A stretch of DNA of 64,000 bases from Lysobacterales bacterium. GTDB taxonomy: Bacteria > Pseudomonadota > Gammaproteobacteria > Xanthomonadales > SZUA-38. How positions within the stretch are numbered: the first letter of the stretch is position 1; the number at the start of each line of letters is the position of its first letter. The stretch lies in assembly GCA_030065125.1 (NCBI GenBank), contig JASJDM010000009.1, positions 1 through 64,000 of the forward strand, in the 5' to 3' direction. The notes below the pieces were generated by a model. It did not search any database. It saw only the letters and a list, made by a program, of their open reading frames with translations, and was not told the DNA's origin. Positions 52,355-62,111 of this stretch are shown here, piece by piece. The position numbers were made by a program, and so were the translations under genes.

Positions 52355-54028
52355 ATGAATCCAATGTCTATCACCAAAACCCTCGTCATCCCGCTGACCC
52401 TGCTGCTCACTGGCTGCAGCCAGGAGGCACCCCAACGGGAAGCCGGTTCGGAACCGGCGGCAGAAGACACCTCGCCGCCGCCGGTCAGCAATCCACGCTT
52501 TGACATCTATGCGCCGGTTACCCTCACCGCCGACCTGGACCATCTGTCCGACAACCAGAAACAGATGGTGGCTACCCTGATAGAAGCGTCAAAGATCATG
52601 GACGGTCTTTTCTGGCGCCAGGCCTACGGGGATCCCGCTGAACTGCTCGATGGAATCACCAATCCGGCAGCCCGGGCCTTTGCCACCATCAATTACGGTC
52701 CGTGGGACCGGCTGGACGCCAATCGACCGTTTATCGACGGCGTCGGCGACAAGCCGGCGGGTGCCCGCTATTACCCGGCGGACATGAGCAAACAGGAGTT
52801 CGAGGCCTGGGACCAGGAGGGCAAAGACGGCCTGTATTCCCTGGTGACCCGGGACGAGCAGGGTCAGCTGCAGCTGATCCCTTACAGCCAGGCCTTCGGT
52901 GAGGAACTGGCCCAGGCTGGAGACCTGTTGCGCCAGGCGGCCGACCTGGCCGAACACGAGGGGTTTGCCAACTACCTGCGGCTGCGCGCCGACGCCCTGC
53001 TCAGCGACGACTACCTGGCCAGCGACATGGCCTGGATGGACAACAAGACCAACCCCATCGAGCTGGTCTACGGCCCCATCGAAACCTACGAAGACCAGCT
53101 GTTCGGCTACCGGGCTGCGTTTGAGTCCTACGTGCTGATCAAGGACCTGGCCTGGAGCGAACGACTGGCGAAGTTTGCGCAGTTTCTGCCGGAGCTGCAG
53201 CAGGGTCTGCCGGTACCGGAAGCCTACCGCTCGGAGACACCCGGTTCCGACGCCGATCTCAACGCATACGACGTGGTTTATTACGCCGGCGACTGCAACG
53301 CGGGCTCCAAGACCATCGCCATCAACCTGCCCAACGACGAGCGTGTTCAGCTGGAGAAAGGCACCCGGCGCCTGCAGCTGAAAAACGCCATGCGGGCCAA
53401 GTTCGACCAGATCCTGGTGCCTATCGCCGAGGAATTGATCGCCGAGGACCAGCGCCGGCACATCACCTTTGACGCGTTTTTCGGCAACACCATGTTCCAC
53501 GAGGTGGCCCACGGGCTGGGAATCAAGAACACCATCAACGGCTCGGGCACGGTACGCCAGGCGCTGAAGGAGACCGCCTCGGCCCTGGAAGAAGGCAAAG
53601 CCGATATCCTCGGCCTGTACATGATCACCCGCCTGTTCGAGAAGGGTGAAATCACCGAAGGTGAGCTGATGGACAACTACGTCACCTTCCTGGCCGGTAT
53701 CTTCCGCTCGGTGCGCTTCGGCGCCACCTCGGCTCACGGCCGTGCCAACATGGTTCGCTTCAATTTCTTTGCCGACCAGGGTGCGTTCACCAAGGACGAC
53801 TCCGGTGCCTACCGGGTCAACTTCGACGCCATGCAGCGGGCCATGACCGAGCTGAGCAGGGTGATCCTGACCCTGCAGGGTGACGGCAACTACGAAGGCG
53901 CGGTGCAGCTGCTGACCGAGCAGGGCGTCATCAGCGAAGCACTGCAATCCGAACTGGACCGCCTGTCCGAGGCCGGAATTCCGGTGGACATTGTGTTCGA
54001 GCAGGGGGTGGATGTACTGGGTCTTTGA
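52355..54028 (+). CDS. Lipoprotein, M49-like (dipeptidyl-peptidase III-type) metallopeptidase
   Basis: A 557-residue protein with a lipobox (LTLLLTGC). The zinc region is HEVAHGLG (about residue 382) with EEGKAD about 28 residues later, matching the two zinc motifs of family M49. Classical DPP III has the longer H-E-x-x-x-H; this one has H-E-x-x-H like several bacterial M49 relatives. Probably anchored to the outer membrane and exposed to the periplasm. I chose the ATG at 52355, which has GAGG at 6-nt spacing; ATG 52352 and GTG 52343 are alternatives. Its stop directly abuts that of the convergent DUF255 gene. Confidence 0.85.
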   Translation: MNPMSITKTLVIPLTLLLTGCSQEAPQREAGSEPAAEDTSPPPVSNPRFDIYAPVTLTADLDHLSDNQKQMVATLIEASKIMDGLFWRQAYGDPAELLDGITNPAARAFATINYGPWDRLDANRPFIDGVGDKPAGARYYPADMSKQEFEAWDQEGKDGLYSLVTRDEQGQLQLIPYSQAFGEELAQAGDLLRQAADLAEHEGFANYLRLRADALLSDDYLASDMAWMDNKTNPIELVYGPIETYEDQLFGYRAAFESYVLIKDLAWSERLAKFAQFLPELQQGLPVPEAYRSETPGSDADLNAYDVVYYAGDCNAGSKTIAINLPNDERVQLEKGTRRLQLKNAMRAKFDQILVPIAEELIAEDQRRHITFDAFFGNTMFHEVAHGLGIKNTINGSGTVRQALKETASALEEGKADILGLYMITRLFEKGEITEGELMDNYVTFLAGIFRSVRFGATSAHGRANMVRFNFFADQGAFTKDDSGAYRVNFDAMQRAMTELSRVILTLQGDGNYEGAVQLLTEQGVISEALQSELDRLSEAGIPVDIVFEQGVDVLGL

Positions 54029-56059
54029 TCAGTCGCTGCCCAGCAGGTCCAGAAACCCGTCGGGGTCAATCACCGGTTCCCGGCAGACCGTTCCTTCACA
54101 CAGGTAGGCGGTGAAGGGTCCGGTGGAAGCAAAGCGCGCCTCCAGTGCCGACCCGGTTGGCGCATAGACCTCGTCGCGAACGTCCAGGCGACCCGCCAGC
54201 CGCGCCCGGGTCTGGCGGACCACGTCGGGGTCCCCGGTCAGCACGATGTGATGCGGCGGACAGGCGAAACGGTCCAGCGCCGTCAGCAGGGCCCCGTGGG
54301 CCTGGGGCGCCCGGCTGAGGGCCTGCCCGGCCGACGCCAGGGCGCGCTCAGCGGATTCCAGGTAGCGGGCCTCACCCAGCAGGTGGCCCAGCCGGCACAG
54401 CCCCTCTACCGCCGCGGCGTTGCCGGCAGGCATGGCGTCGTCCTGAAAAGGCCGAGGCCGCTGGATCAACGGCTCGTGGTCATGGGACGTAAAATAAAAG
54501 CCGCCCGATTCGGTATCCTCGAACCAGGCCAGCAGGGCATCCGCGAGCCTGGCGGCGAACTCCAGGTCCCGGTCCTGCCAGTCTACCGACAACAGGGCAA
54601 GAGTACCGTTAAGCAGGTGTGCGTAGTCGTCCAGGTACCCGTTCAGGTGTGCTCGATCCTCTGAGGCAACGGCCAGCAGCCGTTCCTCCCGCCACAGGGT
54701 GGCGCGAACAAAATCCAGCGCCCGGCGGGCTGACGCCAGCATCAGGCGCTCGTTCAGAAGCTGCCCGGCAACCGCCATGCCCCGGATCATCAGTCCGTTC
54801 CAGCTGGTCAGAATCTTGGTGTCACACAGCGGCGGTTCGCGGCGGCGGCGGTGGGTCAGCAGCTTGCGCCGGGCGCTGTCCAGCCGGCGCCGGGCCTCGG
54901 ATGGGCTGAGGTCCAGCTCGGCCACCAGCTCGCCGATGGATCGGGCCAGGTAGGGATTCCAGGCGTGGCCCTCGAAATTGGGCGGCAGATCCATACCGTA
55001 GCGGGGCAGGAACAGTTCCGCCTCCTCCGGCTCCAGCAGGTCAACCACCTCCTGGCGCGACCACAGGTAGTACCGCCCCTCCTCGCCCTCGGAATCCGCA
55101 TCCCAGGCCGAATAGTAGCCGCCGTCCTCGCCCTGCAGATCGCGGACGATCCAGTCCCCCATCTCGGAAGCGACTTCCTTGAAGCGCCGCTGCCCGGTGT
55201 GGACAAAAGCCTGGGCATAAAGGGGCAGCAGCTGGGCATTGTCGTAACCCATCTTCTCGAAGTGGGGGATCAACCACCTGTCGTCCACGCTGTAGCGGCA
55301 GAAGCCGCCGGCCAGGTGATCGTAGACGCCGCCCGCCGCCATCTTCTCCAGGGTGCTCCCGGCCATGTGCCACGCATCCCGGCGCTGCTCCCGGTCAAAC
55401 CCGGACCATTCCATCAGGAATCGAAGATTGGTGGGGTGCGGAAACTTGGGAGCTGAGCCGAAGCCTCCGTAGGTCGGATCAAACTGTTGCCGCAGCTCCT
55501 CCAGGGCCCGGCTGCCCAGGTCCAGGTCGGGCAGGCCGCTGGTTTCCGGCGGTTCAGCCAGCCGCTGCAGAACGCCTTTCAGTTCGTCCCCCTGGGCTCT
55601 CAGCTGATCCCGCTGCTGATCCCAGGCGGCGGCAACCCGACCCAGCAGTTCAACAAACCCCGGCATGCCGTAGCGGGTTTTCGGCGGAAAGTAGGTGCCG
55701 GCAAAAAAGGGAACGTGGGTGTCCGGGTCCAGGAACGCCGTCAGCGGCCAGCCGCCACCGCGGTCCGTCAACAGCTGGTGGCTGAGCTGATAGATGCGAT
55801 CCAGGTCGGGCCGTTCCTCCCGGTCCACCTTGATATTGACGAACAGCCGGTTCATTACCGCCGCGGCGGCCGGATCCTCGAAAGACTCGTGGGCCATGAC
55901 ATGGCACCAGTGGCATGCCGAGTAGCCCACGGACAGCAGAATGGGTCTGGCCGACGCCCGCGCCTCATCCAACGCTTCATCACACCAGGGCCACCAATGG
56001 ACGGGGTTGTCGGCGTGCTGCCGCAGGTACGGACTGGTGGCGTCGCCCAGGCGATTCAT
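54029..56059 (-). CDS. DUF255 thioredoxin-fold/six-hairpin glycosidase-like protein (YyaL family)
   Basis: A 676-residue protein. The N-terminal thioredoxin-like DUF255 domain has SPYLRQHADNPVHWWPW, SVGYSACHWCHVMAHESFED (C-x-x-C) and NIKVDREERPDLD. The C-terminal half is an alpha/alpha-barrel of the kind found in glycosidases and epimerases. Close relatives (YyaL, human SPATA20) have no settled function. It lies 15 bp downstream of the 46-residue Cys-rich gene and is probably co-transcribed with it. Confidence 0.93.
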   Translation of the reverse strand: MNRLGDATSPYLRQHADNPVHWWPWCDEALDEARASARPILLSVGYSACHWCHVMAHESFEDPAAAAVMNRLFVNIKVDREERPDLDRIYQLSHQLLTDRGGGWPLTAFLDPDTHVPFFAGTYFPPKTRYGMPGFVELLGRVAAAWDQQRDQLRAQGDELKGVLQRLAEPPETSGLPDLDLGSRALEELRQQFDPTYGGFGSAPKFPHPTNLRFLMEWSGFDREQRRDAWHMAGSTLEKMAAGGVYDHLAGGFCRYSVDDRWLIPHFEKMGYDNAQLLPLYAQAFVHTGQRRFKEVASEMGDWIVRDLQGEDGGYYSAWDADSEGEEGRYYLWSRQEVVDLLEPEEAELFLPRYGMDLPPNFEGHAWNPYLARSIGELVAELDLSPSEARRRLDSARRKLLTHRRRREPPLCDTKILTSWNGLMIRGMAVAGQLLNERLMLASARRALDFVRATLWREERLLAVASEDRAHLNGYLDDYAHLLNGTLALLSVDWQDRDLEFAARLADALLAWFEDTESGGFYFTSHDHEPLIQRPRPFQDDAMPAGNAAAVEGLCRLGHLLGEARYLESAERALASAGQALSRAPQAHGALLTALDRFACPPHHIVLTGDPDVVRQTRARLAGRLDVRDEVYAPTGSALEARFASTGPFTAYLCEGTVCREPVIDPDGFLDLLGSD

Positions 56060-56074
56060 GTCGCGCGACTGGTT

Positions 56075-56215
56075 TCAGTCGTCTTTGCTTTCTGCCCGCG
56101 GTTCGGAAGACGACGGCTCAGGCTTCTGGTCGCCGATGACACCTTTCAGCGGGCAAACCTTGAAGATCGGACATTTTTTGCAGCCCAGGGTCAGGGCGCC
56201 GGGACAAAGAGTCAT
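56075..56215 (-). CDS. 46-residue cysteine-rich protein
   Basis: A short frame starting MTLCPGALTLGCKKC and continuing PIFKVCPLKGVIGDQKPEPS, then a hydrophilic tail ending ESKDD. Four cysteines (C-x7-C-x2-C-x5-C) suggest a small metal or Fe-S binding knuckle. A strong GAGG ribosome-binding site at 7-nt spacing and the position 15 bp upstream of the DUF255 gene, on the same strand, support it as a real gene. I do not recognise a named family. Confidence 0.65.
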   Translation of the reverse strand: MTLCPGALTLGCKKCPIFKVCPLKGVIGDQKPEPSSSEPRAESKDD

Positions 56216-56477
56216 GGTTTTTCCTCATTCGAGACTTTACAGTCTATACCCATCAGGTCCCTCAGGCCCGTGCCGCGAAGGACGTTGAGCAATACTCCAT
56301 CACCCAGCTCCTGGCCCAGGCCGGCAGCGGCGATCACTGATCAAGGTGCTGCGCGATGGTGACCGACATGACGAGGCGAATCAGCTGGAGCGCCGGCTGA
56401 CGGCGACCGCCAGCCAGTAGCCGGCCGGAATTGCCACCCTGGCGCCGGGGCCTGGCCCACGTCAAGTCAGGACATCG

Positions 56478-59099
56478 TCAGCCACGCATGGTTTCCTGAA
56501 CGGTTCGGAGCAGCTCGTCCAGGCGGAAGGGTTTCTGCAGAAAGCCAGCCAATCCCTCGAATTCCTGTTCATGCTTCACCCGGTCGGGTGTAAACCCGCT
56601 CATGAGTACAACCGGCAACGTGCTGTCCCGCTCGGTCAGTTTCCTGAACGTCTGCAGACCAGTCATGCCGGGCATGTTGAAGTCCAGCAACACGAGAGAC
56701 ATCCCTCGATCCTGACAATCGAAGACCTCGATTCCTTCTTCGCCTGAGCTCGCGCTGACCACCCTGTAACCTTCCGCGGTCAGTGCAGATTCCATGAATT
56801 CGCGCACCATCTCTTCATCATCAATGACCAGCACCGTCGTGTTTTCATGGGGCGTTTTCGACTGAGCCGGGGCGTCACGGCTTTCCGTCCTGACCAGCCC
56901 GGCGTCACTTCGAGGAAGCCATACGCGCAGCGTCGTAGCTCCCTCGCTGGACAGCACGTCGATGCCGCCACCATGACGCCGAACAATGCCCAGCACCGAT
57001 GCCAGTCCAAGACCGCGCCCCGCGTCCTTGGTGGAGAAGAAAGGATCGAATGCGCGTTTTTTGGTGTCCGCATCAAACCCTGAGCCGCTGTCCACCACGT
57101 CCAGCCTTACATAAGCTCCGGGCTTCAACTCCGTCATACTGTCCGTTTCGTCCAGGTCCCGGGCTGATAACGTCACTTCCTCGAGCCGTATCAGGATTCT
57201 GCCGCGCATGTCGTGCATCGCTTCGCCGGCATTGACCACCAGGTTCAGGATCAGCTGACGAATCTGGGTAGGGTCACAGTGGGCGACAGCCGGTGTCTCG
57301 GGCAGGTCCAGCTGCAATTCGTGGCGATTGCCGATGGAAGACTCCAGGACTTTTTCCATGCTGGTGATAATTTCCCGGGCATCCGCGGGCTCAAACTCCG
57401 CTTCACCACGTCCAGCATAAATCAGCATCTGACGAGTCAGATCCACAGCACGGATTCCTGAATCACGAATGCGCTCCAACTGCACTGAAAGCTTTTCCGG
57501 TGGATCCTGGGCCAGCGCCAGATCGGCGGCGCCAAGCACACCGACCAGCAGGTTGTTGAAGTCATGCGCGATGCCACCCGCAAGAACAACAAGGCTGTCC
57601 GATTTCTGGGAGTCGTAAACCTTGCGTTCGAGTTTTTCCTGCAGCTCATTCTGTTGACGCTCCAGCGTCACGTCGACATCCATGCCGATGACGCGCCGCG
57701 GGTGCCCGTCCGGTTCCCAGTCAATGACTCTCGCCCGCCGTCGGTACCAGCGATAGGATCCGTCCTCGTGGCGAAGCTGCATCGTCTCGTCATACAGACC
57801 ACCGCTTCCCTGGAACTGCCTGGGAAAATCCTCCGCGGTCACCACCCGGTTATCCGGATGTATCAACCCGATCCAGTCGCCCACGTTCCTCGGCGCCTCA
57901 TCCCGTCCATACCCCAGACCGGCCAGCCAGCCGTCAGAGACAATGACCACGTCGCTGGAAAGATTGATGTCCCAGCCACCATCGGATATGGAGTCGACCA
58001 TGAGGCGAAAACGCTCTTCGCTGCGGGCGCGTGCTGCATCCGCCCCTTCCCGCTGGGCGATGACTTCGCGCAGGGCCAGGTTTCTCCTGTCAGCCAGCCC
58101 GGCCCATATCAGGTACAGCAGGACGAATGCCGCAGCGGCGAACCCCAAAACCGCCGGCTGGAGTTTTCGCGGCGCATACTCGCGCCCCGGATCCAGTACG
58201 ATGGACCAGCTGCGGCCCGCGTATTCGATGTTTGAGCGGATACCCTGGATGTCGGAAATCGGTTCGACATCGTTCTGAAAAAGCATCCCTTCGCCACCTT
58301 CGGCGGCCCGATCCTGGACGGTGACCTTCATACTGCCCAGCGGAAACTCCTCCAGCGCCGTCGAAATGGCATCGCCCATGCGCAGTACGCCCACGACAAA
58401 TCCGATGGTGCCCTCAACGCCCCTGTTGACCGGTGCAAACACCAGCAGCCCGCTCTGGTTTTCGGTTTCCTGAACGAGGGTGATGGGCGCCGTTGCGCTC
58501 ACCATTCCCAGCCTCCGCGCCGACTCCAGGGCTTCTCGTCGCCGGGATTCGGAAGCCACGTCAAAACCGATGGCATTCTCATTGCCCTCGATGGGCAGAA
58601 TGATCTCCACCACCACGTATTCCGCGGCCGGCATGGCGGACATCAGGCTTCCGGACACGTCGCGGTGGGTAATCCTGAAGTCTGGATCTCCACGCGCGCG
58701 AACAGCGTCCTCATAGCGCTGGCGATCTTCTCCTCGAACGATGGGATCCCACCCCAATGCCTGGAGCGTGGGTTCCCGCTCGATCAGCGGTTGGCTGACA
58801 ATGGTGAAGTATTCATGGACGTCTTCACGTATGACGCCCAGGAATCTGGCCGTGTCCGCAATGGCAGTCGTCACCGAGGACAATTCACGTTCGATGGACT
58901 CGATACGCACCTTGGCGTCAGCCTCAAACCGGCTCACCGCGATTTCGGTTTCAACCGAGTGTGCGTACCACCAGATCGCTGTAGACGCGACCAGACCCGT
59001 TGCGCCGACGACCCAGCGAAGCCATCTGGGGTAAAGCGATCTTGTGTCCCGGGAGCTTGCCAACGAGGGGAAAAATTCCGTAAATGACCAGGAAAGCAT
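56478..59099 (-). CDS. CHASE-PAS hybrid sensor histidine kinase with receiver domain
   Basis: An 873-residue protein: membrane segment (WVVGATGLVASTAIWWYA, about 30-47), extracytoplasmic CHASE domain (about 75-290), second membrane segment (AVLGFAAAAFVLLYLIWAGL), PAS/PAC domain (SEERFRLMVDSISDGGWDIN ... YRWYRRRARVIDWEPDG), HisKA-like box with the phospho-acceptor His (GGIAHDFNNLLVGVLGAADL), HATPase (LILNLVVNAGEAM, DVVDSGSGFD, GRGLGLASVLGIVRRHGGG) and a C-terminal receiver (VLVIDDEEMVREFMES, LVLLDFNMPGMTG). CHASE domains sense small molecules; the ligand is unknown and no separate response regulator is adjacent. Confidence 0.93.
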   Translation of the reverse strand: MLSWSFTEFFPSLASSRDTRSLYPRWLRWVVGATGLVASTAIWWYAHSVETEIAVSRFEADAKVRIESIERELSSVTTAIADTARFLGVIREDVHEYFTIVSQPLIEREPTLQALGWDPIVRGEDRQRYEDAVRARGDPDFRITHRDVSGSLMSAMPAAEYVVVEIILPIEGNENAIGFDVASESRRREALESARRLGMVSATAPITLVQETENQSGLLVFAPVNRGVEGTIGFVVGVLRMGDAISTALEEFPLGSMKVTVQDRAAEGGEGMLFQNDVEPISDIQGIRSNIEYAGRSWSIVLDPGREYAPRKLQPAVLGFAAAAFVLLYLIWAGLADRRNLALREVIAQREGADAARARSEERFRLMVDSISDGGWDINLSSDVVIVSDGWLAGLGYGRDEAPRNVGDWIGLIHPDNRVVTAEDFPRQFQGSGGLYDETMQLRHEDGSYRWYRRRARVIDWEPDGHPRRVIGMDVDVTLERQQNELQEKLERKVYDSQKSDSLVVLAGGIAHDFNNLLVGVLGAADLALAQDPPEKLSVQLERIRDSGIRAVDLTRQMLIYAGRGEAEFEPADAREIITSMEKVLESSIGNRHELQLDLPETPAVAHCDPTQIRQLILNLVVNAGEAMHDMRGRILIRLEEVTLSARDLDETDSMTELKPGAYVRLDVVDSGSGFDADTKKRAFDPFFSTKDAGRGLGLASVLGIVRRHGGGIDVLSSEGATTLRVWLPRSDAGLVRTESRDAPAQSKTPHENTTVLVIDDEEMVREFMESALTAEGYRVVSASSGEEGIEVFDCQDRGMSLVLLDFNMPGMTGLQTFRKLTERDSTLPVVLMSGFTPDRVKHEQEFEGLAGFLQKPFRLDELLRTVQETMRG

Positions 59100-59240
59100 A
59101 CATCACCCCCGCAGACCCTGACCTCGTGATTTTCCGCAGGGTCGCTGAACCCCACGGCGTGCCGCTGGCTGCACAGGAAGGTTTGTCGGGCTCCGATCGA
59201 ACAGACTGAGATGGCTGCGGCACCCGTCCAATAGACCGCT

Positions 59241-59268
59241 TTGCTTGCAGCCGGGGCACCGCTACAAT
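59241..59268 (+). promoter_or_regulatory. Candidate lgt promoter
   Basis: TTGCTT (59241-59246), 16-bp spacer, TACAAT (59263-59268). The transcription start would fall at or next to the GTG at 59275, implying a very short or absent leader for lgt. Confidence 0.4.
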
Positions 59269-59274
59269 CCGGCC

Positions 59275-60126
59275 GTGCCCTATTACGTCAACTTTGATCC
59301 CGTTGCTTTTTCCCTGGGTCCCCTGAAGATCCACTGGTACGGCATCATGTACCTGGTGGGGTTCATCTGTTTCTGGCTGCTGGGCAGCTACCGGGCCGGT
59401 CGGCCAAACTCCGGCTGGAAGAAAGAAGAAGTCTCCGATTTCCTGTTCTACGGCGCCCTGGGCGTGATTCTTGGCGGACGCCTGGGTTACATCCTGTTCT
59501 ACGATTTCGCCAACGTCATCGACGATCCGCTGCGCATCCTCCAGATCTGGAAGGGCGGCATGTCATTCCACGGCGGATTCCTGGGTGTGCTGGTGGCCAT
59601 GCTCTGGTTCGCCCGCAAAACCGGGCGACGGTTCTTCCAGGTGTCTGATTTCTTCATACCAATGATCGCGCCCGGCCTGTTCTTTGGACGGGTGGGCAAT
59701 TTTATCGGCGGCGAACTGTGGGGCCGGGTATCCGATGCGCCCTGGGCCATGATCTTTCCCCGGTCCATCGATGTCCGTCCCTGGAATCCGGAAGTGATCT
59801 ACCAGCAGTACCTGGCTGGCCAGTTGAATGACCAGGCGCGCCACCCGTCCCAGCTGTACGAGGCCCTGCTGGAAGGGCTGTTACTGTTCGTCATCGTCTG
59901 GGTCTATTCCAGCAAACCCCGGCCGGCCATGGCCGTGACCGGATTTTTCATGATCGGCTACGGCGCCTTCCGCAGCCTGGTGGAACACTACCGCGAACCG
60001 GACGCTGACAAGGGATTCCTGCTGGGTGACTGGCTGACCATGGGCCAGTTGCTGTCTTTTCCGCTGATTGCCGCGGGCCTGGTCATGATGATCCTGGCCA
60101 GTCGCAAGCGGGTGGCTGTGGATTGA
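59275..60126 (+). CDS. lgt: Prolipoprotein diacylglyceryl transferase
   Basis: Attaches diacylglycerol to the lipobox Cys of prolipoproteins in the inner membrane. The product of about 283 residues has seven predicted membrane segments, [20 protein letters not shown] (catalytic-region His-Gly-Gly) and the Lgt signature [17 protein letters not shown]. The GTG at 59275 gives [16 protein letters not shown], matching the family N-terminus better than the longer frame to 59245. thyA follows 10 bp after the stop, the same order as in E. coli. Confidence 0.96.
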   Translation: MPYYVNFDPVAFSLGPLKIHWYGIMYLVGFICFWLLGSYRAGRPNSGWKKEEVSDFLFYGALGVILGGRLGYILFYDFANVIDDPLRILQIWKGGMSFHGGFLGVLVAMLWFARKTGRRFFQVSDFFIPMIAPGLFFGRVGNFIGGELWGRVSDAPWAMIFPRSIDVRPWNPEVIYQQYLAGQLNDQARHPSQLYEALLEGLLLFVIVWVYSSKPRPAMAVTGFFMIGYGAFRSLVEHYREPDADKGFLLGDWLTMGQLLSFPLIAAGLVMMILASRKRVAVD

Positions 60127-60136
60127 TGGAGGTCAA

Positions 60137-60931
60137 GTGAAGCAATACCTGAACCTGATGCAGCGGATCCTGGACGAGGGAACCCAGCGCGGCGACCGAA
60201 CCGGAACCGGCACGCTGGCCGTATTCGGCCACCAGATGCGGTTTGACCTTACCCAGGGTTTTCCGGTGCTCACCACCAAGAAACTGCACCTGAAGTCCAT
60301 CATTCACGAACTGCTCTGGTTCCTGGCGGGCGACACCAATATCGCGTACCTCAACGAAAACGGCGTTCGCATCTGGGACGAATGGGCGGACGAACACGGC
60401 GAACTCGGGCCGGTCTATGGCCACCAGTGGCGATCCTGGCCCACTCCGGACGGCGGCACCATCGACCAGATGCAGGGACTGCTGCACAACCTGCGCAACA
60501 ACCCCTACTCACGGCGTCACATCGTCAGTGCCTGGAACGTGGCGGAGGTGGATCACATGGCGCTGCCCCCCTGCCATACCCTGTTCCAGTTCTACGTGGC
60601 TGACGGCAGGCTGTCGTGCCAGCTGTACCAGCGATCAGCGGACGTGTTCCTGGGCGTTCCATTCAACATCGCGTCCTACGCCCTGCTGACCCGGATGATG
60701 GCCCAGGTCTGCGAGCTGCAGCCGGGAGACTTTGTCCACACCTTTGGCGATGCCCACCTGTACCTGAACCACCTGGACCAGGCCCGGGAGCAGTTGTCCC
60801 GCGAGCCGCGCACCCTGCCGGAGATGCAGATCAACCCCGACGTCAAGGACCTGTTTGCATTCCGCTTTGAAGATTTTGAACTGACCGGCTACGACCCCCA
60901 CCCCCACATCAAGGCCGCGGTGGCGGTTTAG
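60137..60931 (+). CDS. thyA: Thymidylate synthase
   Basis: Converts dUMP to dTMP using methylenetetrahydrofolate. The 264-residue product has the E. coli-type length, the catalytic Cys146 in [11 protein letters not shown], the dUMP-phosphate Arg region [11 protein letters not shown] and a C-terminus IKAAVAV. The GTG start has GGAGG at 5-nt spacing. It is co-transcribed with lgt. Confidence 0.98.
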   Translation: MKQYLNLMQRILDEGTQRGDRTGTGTLAVFGHQMRFDLTQGFPVLTTKKLHLKSIIHELLWFLAGDTNIAYLNENGVRIWDEWADEHGELGPVYGHQWRSWPTPDGGTIDQMQGLLHNLRNNPYSRRHIVSAWNVAEVDHMALPPCHTLFQFYVADGRLSCQLYQRSADVFLGVPFNIASYALLTRMMAQVCELQPGDFVHTFGDAHLYLNHLDQAREQLSREPRTLPEMQINPDVKDLFAFRFEDFELTGYDPHPHIKAAVAV

Positions 60932-61039
60932 CGCCCTGCGAGTCTTTGGACACGCGCTGAAGTTCAGCAAACTGCAAATACCGGACTCCAGGAGTCTGCG
61001 CCGCAAAAAGATCCTGGCTGCAAACGCTGTCACGATTTT

Positions 61040-62050
61040 CTACGGCGCAGGCTCCTGGCGCAGCAGAAACCCGTGTCGCAGCGGGTCCTCGGGATCGATG
61101 TGGAAGCAGTGCTCGCCGGTCACCCAGGCCCGGCCCCGGACCTCGGGCACGACAGCGGCCTGCGCTCCGACCCGGGCTTCTTCCACTACACGCACCGAAA
61201 AGTGGCTGCCGATGATACTTTCGACGTCGATCCACTGGCCGAGGCTCAATTCACCGCGCGCGTAGTGGATAGCGGCTCGGGCTGACACGCCGGTTCCCGT
61301 GGGTGAGCGATCGACCTCACCGTCGGCAAATACGCAGACATTTCGGCTGTGACGTCCCGAGTCGGCAGGCCCGGTCAGGATGGTCCCATAGAGGAACCCC
61401 AGGCGGGTGTCACCGTCCGGATGGGAGATCTCCAGCTGCTGCGATACCGCCGCCTTGATTTTCATCGCCGCGTCGGTCAGCGCTCGGCAATTGGATCGGT
61501 CAATGGCCAGACCAAGAGCGGCAGCGTCGACGACGGCATAAAAGGCACCGCCGTAAGCCAGATCTATCTGCAGGACCCCGATTTCCGGCGTGGTCACCCT
61601 GGCCCGATCGTGCAGCAGGAAGGAGGGAACGTTGCGAAATCTCACCGAGGTGACCCGGCCACCCTCCATCTCGGCACAGGCCTGAACCTGCCCCGCCGGG
61701 GTATCGATCCGGATCTGCTCCGGCGTTTCGAAATCAAACAGCGCGTGCTCCACGCCGGCCTTGACCAGGCCGATGATGGCGTGGCCGCACATGGTGGAGT
61801 ACCCCTCGTTATGCAGGAACAGGACACCCACATGGCTGTCCGCCCGCTCGGGCCTCACCGGCAGGGCGCCGTACATATCAACGTGCCCCCGAGGTTCCCA
61901 CAACAGACTTCGCCTCAGATGGTCATGGCGGGCCGCCAGAAAATCCCGCCGGGCCAGGATGGAATCCCCTTCCAGCTCGGGGAATCCATCCACAATGATG
62001 CGCAGCGGCTCCCCTTCGGTATGCAGGTCGATGGTGTTTATGCTGTGCAT
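61040..62050 (-). CDS. Proline racemase-family enzyme, probable trans-3-hydroxy-L-proline dehydratase
   Basis: A 336-residue protein of the proline racemase fold (TIDLHTEGEPLRIIVDGFP). Racemases and 4-hydroxyproline epimerases use two Cys. Here the first is present (Cys88 in STMCGHAI), but the second is replaced by Thr (Thr251 in DRSPTGTGVSARAA). The Cys/Thr pair is the known signature of trans-3-hydroxy-L-proline dehydratases, which form delta1-pyrroline-2-carboxylate. No reductase partner gene is adjacent. The CTGCGCCG/CGGCGCAG inverted repeat (60996-61003/61043-61050) spans its 3' end, opposite thyA. Confidence 0.87.
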   Translation of the reverse strand: MHSINTIDLHTEGEPLRIIVDGFPELEGDSILARRDFLAARHDHLRRSLLWEPRGHVDMYGALPVRPERADSHVGVLFLHNEGYSTMCGHAIIGLVKAGVEHALFDFETPEQIRIDTPAGQVQACAEMEGGRVTSVRFRNVPSFLLHDRARVTTPEIGVLQIDLAYGGAFYAVVDAAALGLAIDRSNCRALTDAAMKIKAAVSQQLEISHPDGDTRLGFLYGTILTGPADSGRHSRNVCVFADGEVDRSPTGTGVSARAAIHYARGELSLGQWIDVESIIGSHFSVRVVEEARVGAQAAVVPEVRGRAWVTGEHCFHIDPEDPLRHGFLLRQEPAP

Positions 62051-62111
62051 GGAAGGCGGCCTCCAGGTGGCATGACTTCATCTAACAGCCCCCGGGATAT
62101 CCTTGCAACGA

